Shown here one piece after another: positions 13,874 to 21,112 of a stretch of 57,206 nt of DNA. The position numbers and the translations under genes are program-made. Source of the DNA: Elusimicrobiota bacterium (GTDB lineage Bacteria > Elusimicrobiota > Elusimicrobia > UBA1565 > UBA9628); the NCBI GenBank assembly GCA_016209035.1, contig JACQWX010000073.1, positions 1 through 57,206 on the forward strand. Reading direction: 5' to 3'. The number at the start of each line of letters is the position of its first letter. Within the stretch, counting starts at the first letter, position 1. The notes under the pieces were generated by a model that was given only the letters and a program-made list of their open reading frames with translations, had not been told where the DNA came from and made no database searches.

Positions 13874-16552
13874 ATGACTCGAATCGTGGCGACCGTCATC
13901 TCCTTGATCCTCGCGGCGGAGCCGGTCCTGTGGGCGGCGCAGTCCCCTGCGACGGATGCCTCCGGCGCCCCGTCCTCCCTGGGCGCGACGGTCATCACCC
14001 CTCCCGATCCGCGGGAAGCGCGGCTCCGGCATCTCGTCGAAATCCTCAATTCCTTGTCGGACGACGACTACGAGCTGGCGCTGTCACAGGCGCCGGAGAA
14101 GTCCCGGGGCCCCGAATTCGCCTCCCGCGGCGCGGCCCTGAGCTCGGCCTACCGGACCCTGGCCTGGCTGGAGTACCGCAAGGCGGCCCAAGCCGCTCCC
14201 GAGGCCGCCTCGGCGCGCTACACCCAGGCCTACGAGCGCATCTCCGGTCCCAAGGCCGGGGAAGGCCTGGCGGAGACCGGCCGCGAGATCGAGGTGCTCA
14301 AGTGGCTGGCCAACGCGGTCCTGAACTATTGGGTCAAGGGCGGAGAGACCTACGTGGGCCGGGCCGTCAAGGCGGACTCGCAAGCGCCGAAGGCCGACCG
14401 GACCCTGGCGGCCCTCGATGTCAAGCTCGCCGACGCCGCCTCCGAGGATAGGGCCGAACTGCACTACCAGCGGGGAGCCGTCTACGAGAGTCTCTCCGAG
14501 GCCCCGGCCGAGCCCGAAGCCGAGACGGCTAAGCTCGCGAGGAAGGCCGCGCGCCTGCGCAAGCTCGCCGACCTGGTCGGGTCGGTCTCGGACGAGGACT
14601 ACCGCGAGGCGCTCAAGTCCGCGCCCGCGAGCGCGAAGAACCCGAATCTCGCGTCCCGGGGCAAGGTCCTCCGCTGCGCCTACGCCACCTTGGCCGCGCT
14701 CGAGTACCGCCAGGCCGTGAAGGCCGCCGGACCCGAGCCCGCGGCCCGCTACACGGCCGCCTACGACCGGGTGGCGCGGGAGAACGCGGAGGCATTGACC
14801 GTCGACCCGGAGACCATGCAGGAGACCGGCTGGGCCATGGACCTCTTCAAGTTCATGGGCAACTCCGTCTTGAATTACTGGCTCCACGGCGGAGAGGACT
14901 ACATGTCGCGGGGATGGAAGGGCCGCGGCGGGACGGCGGCGCCCGAGGTCTCGCAGGAGGAGGCCGGCGCGAAACTGGGACCCGAGAAGGAAGCAGAGCG
15001 TCACTTCGAGCAAGGAGCGGTCTACGAGAACCTCGCCGCGGAGGCGCTCAAGGGCGACAGCCGGGAGGACCTCGCGGCGCTCAAAGCGCAGCGCCTCAAG
15101 ATGCTCGCCGACCTGCTGGAATCGGTTTCCGACGAGGAATACGCCGAGGTGGTCCGGTCCCTGCCCGCCGACTCGCCCGGCCGGTCGCTGCCCGCTTCGC
15201 GCCCCCGGGTCCTCAAGGGAGCCTACACGACGCTGGCGGCCCTGGAATACCGCGCCGCCGCCGAGGCGGCTCCGGGGGACGCCTCGGCGCCCTACCAGGC
15301 GGACCTGGAGCGCGTCAGCCGCGGCGGAGCCAAGGACCTGGCCGTCGACCCCGAGACCCTGCAGGAGACCGGCTGGGGGACCAAGCTCCTGGGCCTGCTG
15401 GCCCTGGGCGGCATCGGCTACGGGGTCTACGAACTCCAGCGCCGCCGAAGCCGGCCTTCCCGGCCGGGGGCCCAGGCGCCTGGAGGCGGGACCGCCCCGG
15501 GGCCCGGCGGCGGTTCCGGGACCCACCGAGCCGTGTCCTGCCCCGACGGGAAGCGGCCCTTGGACGGCGGCTGCGTCAACATCGGGCCTCTGAGCCGCTG
15601 CCCGTTTGGCGCCGCCAGCGAGCCGATGCCGGAGCACGTCAGCGAGTGCCTCAGGTCCGGCGACTGCACGATCAGTGAGCATCCGACGACCGTCGACGAC
15701 ACGAAATGCATCAAGTATCGGCGGATCATCCTCCCGCCGCCGACTCCCTGCCCGCCGGGGCAGCAGAAGAAGACGGACGGCAGGTGCATCGCCCAGGTGG
15801 TCCGCGTCCCCTATTCGTGCCTTGGGCAGCGGGTCAAGGGCCGCGTCGAGTGCCTCCGCCTGCAACAGCGTTTCCCGGCCTACGAGCGCTCCGCGGGCTG
15901 CCCCGACGGGGTCGACGACTATTGCCTCGAACACCTCATCGTGAGCCCGGAGCATGAGCGTCTCCTCGCCGACCGCGGACGCAGGCATGCCGTTTCCACG
16001 GAAGCCGCCGCCCTGTACCGGTCGGTGGAAGGCCTGGAGAGCCGGTTGGCCTCCGCGGACGCGGGTCCCGTACGAGCCGGTCTGCACCAGCGGATCGGCA
16101 AGGTCTACGAGGAGTTGGCCGCGGCGGCTGAGGGCAAGCCCGGGACCCCGGCTGTCGCGGCGCCCCCTCTCTCGATGCCCGCCGGGCCGGCCGCGAAGGA
16201 CATGCTGTTCCTGTGGGACGGCAGCCGCCTCGACGGGGAAGTCACCGCGGCGAGCCCGGCGAAGATCGTGCTCAAGACCGACAAGGGAGTGACGGGAGTC
16301 AAGCAGGAGAACGTCCGGGCCCTCATCCTGCGCGGCGCCGAAGTGGACGCCGATGCCGAGGGCCTGCGCGCGTCGGCTTCGCAAGGCGCGCTCCCGCTCA
16401 TCGTCAAGGCTGACGGGACCTCCGCGCGCGGGAGGCTTGCGTCCGTGTCCGGGCAGAAGCTCCACTTCAAGATGTCGGGCGGGGTGTTGAGCCTCTCCCG
16501 GGACGAGGTCCGCGCCGTGATCTTCCCGGGCGACGCCAAAAAGCCGCGCTGA
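13874..16552 (+). CDS. Large envelope protein with three tandem alpha-helical repeats
   Basis: An 892-residue protein. A signal peptide (MTRIVATVISLILAAEPVLW) is followed by three homologous units of about 180 residues, starting near 49, 225 and 406. Each begins RLRxLADLxxSxSDxDYxxA and contains ALEYRxAxxAA and a YTxAYxRxxx segment; the first two also carry a VLNYWxxGGExYxxRG-type motif. Around 504-520 is a hydrophobic segment (LLGLLALGGIGYGVYEL), then a Gly/Pro linker and a cysteine-rich region (560-700). Two small beta domains end it (LFLWDGSRLDGEV and LIVKADGTSARGRL). I know no family with this layout. The ATG has a GGGAGG Shine-Dalgarno 8 nt upstream. Confidence 0.7.
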   Translation: MTRIVATVISLILAAEPVLWAAQSPATDASGAPSSLGATVITPPDPREARLRHLVEILNSLSDDDYELALSQAPEKSRGPEFASRGAALSSAYRTLAWLEYRKAAQAAPEAASARYTQAYERISGPKAGEGLAETGREIEVLKWLANAVLNYWVKGGETYVGRAVKADSQAPKADRTLAALDVKLADAASEDRAELHYQRGAVYESLSEAPAEPEAETAKLARKAARLRKLADLVGSVSDEDYREALKSAPASAKNPNLASRGKVLRCAYATLAALEYRQAVKAAGPEPAARYTAAYDRVARENAEALTVDPETMQETGWAMDLFKFMGNSVLNYWLHGGEDYMSRGWKGRGGTAAPEVSQEEAGAKLGPEKEAERHFEQGAVYENLAAEALKGDSREDLAALKAQRLKMLADLLESVSDEEYAEVVRSLPADSPGRSLPASRPRVLKGAYTTLAALEYRAAAEAAPGDASAPYQADLERVSRGGAKDLAVDPETLQETGWGTKLLGLLALGGIGYGVYELQRRRSRPSRPGAQAPGGGTAPGPGGGSGTHRAVSCPDGKRPLDGGCVNIGPLSRCPFGAASEPMPEHVSECLRSGDCTISEHPTTVDDTKCIKYRRIILPPPTPCPPGQQKKTDGRCIAQVVRVPYSCLGQRVKGRVECLRLQQRFPAYERSAGCPDGVDDYCLEHLIVSPEHERLLADRGRRHAVSTEAAALYRSVEGLESRLASADAGPVRAGLHQRIGKVYEELAAAAEGKPGTPAVAAPPLSMPAGPAAKDMLFLWDGSRLDGEVTAASPAKIVLKTDKGVTGVKQENVRALILRGAEVDADAEGLRASASQGALPLIVKADGTSARGRLASVSGQKLHFKMSGGVLSLSRDEVRAVIFPGDAKKPR

Positions 16553-16560
16553 ATTCTCGC

Positions 16561-17505
16561 CTAGGCGGTCAGGCCGGCGAAATCGCGCGTCAGCTTGATG
16601 CCGAGGCTCTGGAGCACCAGCGCCTGCCGGTCGAAGCGCGATGACGCGGCGGAGGCTCGCAGGTAGCCGCCCACCGAAAACGTCCCCATGCACGGGTAGG
16701 AGAAGACGGGCAGGGGATAGTCCGTACCGAACAAGAGGCGTTCGAAGACCTCCGGATGCCGGGCGAGGAGGAACAGGGCCCTCACCCGATTGGGCAGTGT
16801 CAAGGCCGAGGTGTCGAGGAAGAGGTTCGGGAAGCGCTGGAGGAGCCCCAGCACCGTCGGGAGATGCCTCTCGACCACGCCGAGCCCGGAACTGCCGCCG
16901 TGCGCGGCGATGACGGTGACGCCCTCCTCCAGGGCCGGCACGAGCCTTCCCGGGTCGCCGAAGGCCTGCTCTCCCGCGATGACCGCGAACTCGTGGCCCA
17001 CGTGCGAGAGGAGGGGGAGCTTGAGCCGTCTGAGCGCCTGATAGAACGGCCTGAAGCGCGGCAGGGCGGGGTCGAAGCCCTGCGCGTTGGGCAGGGTCTT
17101 GATGAGCACCGCGCCCAAGGCCTTGCAGCGCTCCAACTCGTCGAGGGCGTCCCTGCGCATGGGATTGACGGAAGGCCCCGGCATGAAGCAGCCCCGGCCT
17201 CGGCACGCTTCGAACGCGGCGTCGTTGGACACGAGGAACTCGGTCCTGGCCGCGTCGAGCCTGCCGTCCTCGCCGTAGACCCCGTCCATGGCCAGGACCA
17301 CGGCCTGAGACACATGGCAGGAGGACCTGAGCTCGCGCTCGAGGTTCTCGACGTAGCGCCGGTTCGAGCCTTCCGGGTCCGCCGGCGAGAGCCCTTGCAT
17401 CCGGCACACGAGCCTTCCCAGCGGGCCCCGGAGCATCCTTCGGGAGACCCTGCACCCGTTCTCCGGGGCGGGGAGAGCCGCCAGATGGACGTGGACATCG
17501 GTCAT
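16561..17505 (-). CDS. Amidohydrolase-2 family metal-dependent hydrolase
   Basis: A 314-residue TIM-barrel hydrolase. The metal-binding motif HVHL sits at the very N-terminus (H5, H7), HVGHE at about residue 160, AHGGSSG near 205, LDTSAL near 235 and GTDYP near 258. These are the standard landmarks of the amidohydro_2 (PF04909) family, which hydrolyses or decarboxylates small carboxylic substrates; the substrate cannot be told. The gene is convergent with the preceding envelope gene (8-bp gap) and has no operon partner. The start ATG is 17505. Confidence 0.78.
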   Translation of the reverse strand: MTDVHVHLAALPAPENGCRVSRRMLRGPLGRLVCRMQGLSPADPEGSNRRYVENLERELRSSCHVSQAVVLAMDGVYGEDGRLDAARTEFLVSNDAAFEACRGRGCFMPGPSVNPMRRDALDELERCKALGAVLIKTLPNAQGFDPALPRFRPFYQALRRLKLPLLSHVGHEFAVIAGEQAFGDPGRLVPALEEGVTVIAAHGGSSGLGVVERHLPTVLGLLQRFPNLFLDTSALTLPNRVRALFLLARHPEVFERLLFGTDYPLPVFSYPCMGTFSVGGYLRASAASSRFDRQALVLQSLGIKLTRDFAGLTA

Positions 17506-17558
17506 GTCAGCTGCAGCCCGCTTCGCGGGATGCGGTTCCTAATCATACCAAAGGGACG

Positions 17559-17598
17559 GTTATCCACCGACATATCTTACGCGATGTCAGTGGATAAC
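17559..17598. repeat. Intergenic inverted repeat with DnaA-box-like arms, copy 1
   Basis: Arms of 15 nt (17559-17573 and 17584-17598) pair with one mismatch around a 10-nt loop. Each arm contains TTATCCAC, eight of nine bases of a DnaA box. The first 23 bases recur, inverted, at 50276-50298. It lies upstream of the amidohydrolase gene and could be an operator, a REP-like element or a transcription stop. Confidence 0.6.
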
Positions 17599-17672
17599 TC
17601 GGCCTGGGACGAACCTGGGGCGCCAGCGCAACCCGAGTCCTCTCCTGGACCCGGCTGCAGGGAAAGCTCAGC

Positions 17673-18165
17673 CTACTTCGCTTCCTTCTTGTGGCACTTC
17701 ATGCAGCCGGCCTGCGCCTTGAAGGCTTTCTTGCCGTCGTGGCATGCGCCGTAACGGCCGTCGAGCACGGGCACCTCGGACTCCTCGCCGACGCGGCCGG
17801 TCAGGGCGTCCAGGGAGAAGAGCCGGACTGCGCCCCCGCGCCGCGCCCAGGAACCTCCACGGCAGGAAGGCGGTCGGCAGGAGCGCCGCGGCTCCGGTCT
17901 GCAGGGGCGTCGCGCCGCCGGACGGGGCCCGGAGCAGGGCCAGCTTCCTGAGAGCGAAGCGGGCCGCCATGTAGGCGGCCAGGAAGCCCGCGAAGAGGAG
18001 GCTCATGTCCGGGCCCGGGAGCCTCCCCTGAAGGGCCGCTCCGCCGGGCCGGGTCCCGTAGAGGGCCAGGTGGAGGGCGGCGGCCAGGACCGCGATCACG
18101 GGCAGGGAGTGGGTATAGGTCTGGTGGCACTTGAGGAAAGCCCGCCTGCCGAGGATAGTATACTA
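17673..18165 (-). pseudogene. Broken membrane c-type cytochrome gene
   Basis: The last 28 residues in one frame read DGRYGACHDGKKAF then GCMKCHKKEAK before a TAG at 17673. That closely matches the end of cytochrome c7/c3-type multihaem proteins, with one intact CXXCH (CMKCH) and one damaged site in which Tyr replaces the first Cys. Upstream the sense shifts by one base around 17820-17850 into a frame with membrane helices (PDMSLLFAGFLAAYMAARFA) and, further up, FLKCHQTYTHSLPVIAVLAAALHLALYG. That frame runs into a stop at about 18168 without an ATG. I interpret it as a decayed haem protein gene: no start, at least one frameshift and lost haem ligands. Confidence 0.5.
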
Positions 18166-18166
18166 T
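18155..18166 (+). promoter_or_regulatory. Palindromic -10 region of the membrane/TPR gene
   Basis: The perfect palindrome ATAGTATACTAT contains TATACT (18159-18164) 7 bp before the ATG at 18172. There is no Shine-Dalgarno, so initiation on a leaderless mRNA is likely. No convincing -35 at 16-18 bp. The palindrome shares its GTATAC centre with the one at 11304-11315. Confidence 0.5.
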
Positions 18167-18171
18167 TCGGG

Positions 18172-18798
18172 ATGAACCCCTCTGAGATGCTCATCCAGCG
18201 GCTGGCGTGGCTCAAGCGGCACGACCGCCCGCTCAAGGACTGGCAGTTCGTCGGGATCGTCGCGTCCCTGGTGTCTCTCGAGGCGTGGACCCTCCGCGCC
18301 TTCGGCGTGCCCCGCGAGTTCGGCCTGCCGCTCGTGGTCCTGTCCGCCTACGTCCCCTGCAACTTCCTCTTCTTCTGCAACGTGGTGGGGGTGGGGAACT
18401 TCCGCGAGCTGATCTGGATGGCGTGCTTCGTCCTCCTGTGCGGGGCGTCCCTCGTCTTCTTGGGAGGGTTGAACCTCCCCTTCATCCTGGGCTTCTCCCT
18501 GGCCCTGACGGTCCACTTCTGCCTCAGGGCGCTCAAGGACCCCTATTGCCGCTACAGGAAGGGGCTGCGCCTCCTGGACGGGGCCGGCCGGGTCGTGGAC
18601 GCCGTCCGGCAGATCGAGAGGGCCGCGGCCCTGGCCCCGGAGGTGGCCCGCTACCGGTACCACCTCGGCCGGGCGTACCTGCGCGCCGGCCGGGAAAGCG
18701 AGGGCCGCGCCCTCGTCCTGGCGGCGCTCGGGGAAGAGCCCGGGCTGCTCGACGCCCTGCGCAAGGGCCTCCTTTTCAAGGATGAGTGGATCGTGTGA
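18172..18798 (+). CDS. Inner-membrane protein with a C-terminal TPR
   Basis: A 208-residue protein with about four hydrophobic helices between residues 25 and 120 (VGIVASLVSLEAWTLRAFGV; LPLVVLSAYVPCNFLFFCNV; WMACFVLLCGASLVFLGG; PFILGFSLALTVHFCLRAL). A cytoplasmic TPR pair follows (VDAVRQIERAAALAPEVARY, YHLGRAYLRAGRESEGRALV). It resembles no named family I recognise. The ATG was chosen because it follows a TATACT box by 7 bp. It is convergent with the VWA gene ending at 18803, only 4 bp away. Confidence 0.6.
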   Translation: MNPSEMLIQRLAWLKRHDRPLKDWQFVGIVASLVSLEAWTLRAFGVPREFGLPLVVLSAYVPCNFLFFCNVVGVGNFRELIWMACFVLLCGASLVFLGGLNLPFILGFSLALTVHFCLRALKDPYCRYRKGLRLLDGAGRVVDAVRQIERAAALAPEVARYRYHLGRAYLRAGRESEGRALVLAALGEEPGLLDALRKGLLFKDEWIV

Positions 18799-18802
18799 AC
18801 CC

Positions 18803-21112
18803 CTACCGGTACCCGCGGGAGCGGCGCAAGGCCCACTCGGCGAAGAAAAGCCCGAGCGAGAGCCCCAGCCAGTAGGGAGAGGTCCAAGGGAAGTAGCGCC
18901 GGCTCACCCGCGAATCCCGACGCACCGGCGGGAGGCTGCCCAGGAGCTCCTCAGCCGAGGCTGCCTTGAGCGGCACGAACCTGCCGCCCCCCGCCTTGGC
19001 TACCCGCTCGAGGAACGCGCGGTCCATCGGCGGTTCGGCGCCAGCTGGCTGCCAGGCGAAGCGCACCTGGTCCTCGCCCCAAGGCTTGCCGTTCAGGCGC
19101 ACCGAAGCCCTGAGCCGATGGACTCCCTCCTTGAGGCCCGTCAACTCGACGCTGAAGGCGCCGGGCTCGCCCTCCCTGGCCCAGACGCCGGCGGACCTGC
19201 CGTCGGGTCCGGTCCAGACCACGGAGAGGTCCAAGCCCGCGGCCAAAGCCGGGCGGAAGTTCTCGTCGAAGACCCGCAGGGTGAATACCGCGGGTTCCCG
19301 CGGCGCGATCCGGTCCGGCACGGGAGCGAACTTCACTTTGGAGAGGTCGAGGCTGCCGGTCAGGTACTGCACCACACGGGTCCAGAAGCGGCCGTAGAAA
19401 GAGGACAGCTTCCAGTCACTCGCCGCTCCCAAGCGCCAGCGCCAGGTCGAGTCGGTGCTGATCACCAGGACCTTCCCGCGCCCGTAGGACTTCAGGGCCA
19501 TGACGGGAAGGCCCTGTCCTGTCTGCGTCTTCTCATTAGGATGCTCCAGAAGAACCGACACCCCTTCCTTCACCGACCCGAACTTCGCGTAGCCGAACAG
19601 CGGGGGAAGACCCTGCCAGGCCGCAAGGGACGCGGCCTGGGACTCGTAGATGCCCAGCAGCGGGTGCGAGACCGAGGCGGGCCTGGGAGAGAACTTGGCC
19701 CGGACATAGTCCTCGGAGGACGACGCCAGGGTCACGGGCAGGAGCTCCTCCAGGGGCGTGCCCTTGTAGCCTCCGGTGCCGAAAGCCTGCTCCCCGCCGA
19801 TGACCAGCAGCGCCCCTCCAGCTGCCACGAAGCCCTTGAGGCCGTTCAAGTACGCGGCCGGCAGGTTGAACCTCCGGTAGGAGAAGTTCTCCAGGATGAA
19901 GAGGTCGAATTGGGAGAGGTTGCGCACAAAGATCTCCTCGGCCGGAAAAGGGATGAGCGAAAGCTCGTTGTCCGGCACGAAGGAGTAGGATTCGGGATTG
20001 CGCAGGATGACGAAGGAGACCAGCTCGTGGTTGGGGTCCGCCTTCATGAACTCCCTCAAGGACGCGTAGCCGTAGCTGGGCCTGCCGGAGAGGTACATGA
20101 CGCGGTATTTCTGCCGGATGACTTCGACGCCAACCTCCCGCGCCGCGAGCGGCTTCGAGGAGGCCCCCTCCGGCGAGCGGAGAACGGCTTGCGCCTTCGG
20201 GGACGACCGGCCCTTGCCGGACGCCTCCGGCGACGCCACGAGGCGGTATCGCTCGCGGCCGAGGGATTCCGCGGTCGCGGTGAAGCTGGCGCTCAGGACC
20301 TCATAGTCCGACGCGACCGCGAAGCGCCGGCTCTCCACCGGCTTCCAGGAGCTCCCGCCCGCCCCCTCCGGGGACCTGGCGTCCTTACGCCAGGCCTCCT
20401 CCTTGAGCAGGGCGAGCCTGACGCGCTCGCCGGCCAGGCCCGAGGCCTCCACCTGGGCCTCGATGGGGAACCGGCCGTGCAGGAAGACGAAATCAGGGGT
20501 CTTGAGGTCCAGGAAGGCGGCGCCCCTGCCGCGCCGGGCCGGCCCCACGCCGAGCACATCGACGGGCGCGCCCAGCCGGGCGAGGGCTGTCTCCAGGCCG
20601 TCGGACTGCACGGCGTTGCCGTCGGTCAGGAGCCAGGCCCGGTCGCCCTTGCGGCCGAGCGCGTCCGCGGCGTCGAGGAACGCGTCGGTGGCGTGGAACC
20701 CGGCGTCCGACGGCGCCAGCCCTCCGACGCTCCCCATGCCCGGGAGCTGCCTGGCGCGGTCGGAGAGCGCGAACACCGCCGTCTCGCTGCGCTTCTCCAC
20801 CGCCTTGCGGCTCTTCGACAGCCAGGAGACCGCGGCAGCCAGCCGGGTCATCCTCTCGCCGGAGGGGGCCTGCATGGAATGCCCCGAGTCCACGAGCACC
20901 ACCAACCTGGGCTTGACGACCACGGGCTCGGAAACGCTCAGGCTGGGCGACAACATGGCCAGGACCAGGCTCGCCGAGGCCGCCCCCCGCAGGACCAGGA
21001 TGAGCGGCTCGGCAGAGCGGCCAAGCCACAGGTGGGCGGCGCCGGCCGCGGCGCAGACCGCGGCCAGCGCCGCAAGCCAGGGATTCGCCCCGAACTCCAG
21101 CCCCCAGGTCAC
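18803..21112 (-). CDS. VWA / glutamine-amidotransferase-like membrane protein of the MoxR-Bat cluster
   Basis: A 769-residue protein with two N-terminal membrane helices, a VWA-like domain with a MIDAS-type motif (VVLVDSGHSM), a beta-sandwich part and a GATase1-like domain. The last region reads VMYLSGRPSYGYASLREFM, FDLFILENFSYRRF and GGALLVIGGEQAFGTGGY. A final membrane helix (YWLGLSLGLFFAEWAL) and basic tail end the protein. Such proteins typically close MoxR-DUF58-BatA operons and are thought to assist metal-dependent assembly or stress responses at the membrane. The GTG start at 21112 overlaps the upstream stop (GTGA). There is no catalytic Cys in the amidotransferase-like domain. Confidence 0.75.
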   Translation of the reverse strand: MTWGLEFGANPWLAALAAVCAAAGAAHLWLGRSAEPLILVLRGAASASLVLAMLSPSLSVSEPVVVKPRLVVLVDSGHSMQAPSGERMTRLAAAVSWLSKSRKAVEKRSETAVFALSDRARQLPGMGSVGGLAPSDAGFHATDAFLDAADALGRKGDRAWLLTDGNAVQSDGLETALARLGAPVDVLGVGPARRGRGAAFLDLKTPDFVFLHGRFPIEAQVEASGLAGERVRLALLKEEAWRKDARSPEGAGGSSWKPVESRRFAVASDYEVLSASFTATAESLGRERYRLVASPEASGKGRSSPKAQAVLRSPEGASSKPLAAREVGVEVIRQKYRVMYLSGRPSYGYASLREFMKADPNHELVSFVILRNPESYSFVPDNELSLIPFPAEEIFVRNLSQFDLFILENFSYRRFNLPAAYLNGLKGFVAAGGALLVIGGEQAFGTGGYKGTPLEELLPVTLASSSEDYVRAKFSPRPASVSHPLLGIYESQAASLAAWQGLPPLFGYAKFGSVKEGVSVLLEHPNEKTQTGQGLPVMALKSYGRGKVLVISTDSTWRWRLGAASDWKLSSFYGRFWTRVVQYLTGSLDLSKVKFAPVPDRIAPREPAVFTLRVFDENFRPALAAGLDLSVVWTGPDGRSAGVWAREGEPGAFSVELTGLKEGVHRLRASVRLNGKPWGEDQVRFAWQPAGAEPPMDRAFLERVAKAGGGRFVPLKAASAEELLGSLPPVRRDSRVSRRYFPWTSPYWLGLSLGLFFAEWALRRSRGYR

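Noticed and set aside
14084-17455. 1123-codon leftward frame over the triple-repeat gene
   Set aside because: It crosses two clear genes in a different frame and has no recognisable domain, start site or signal; the supported genes are 13874-16552 and 16561-17505.
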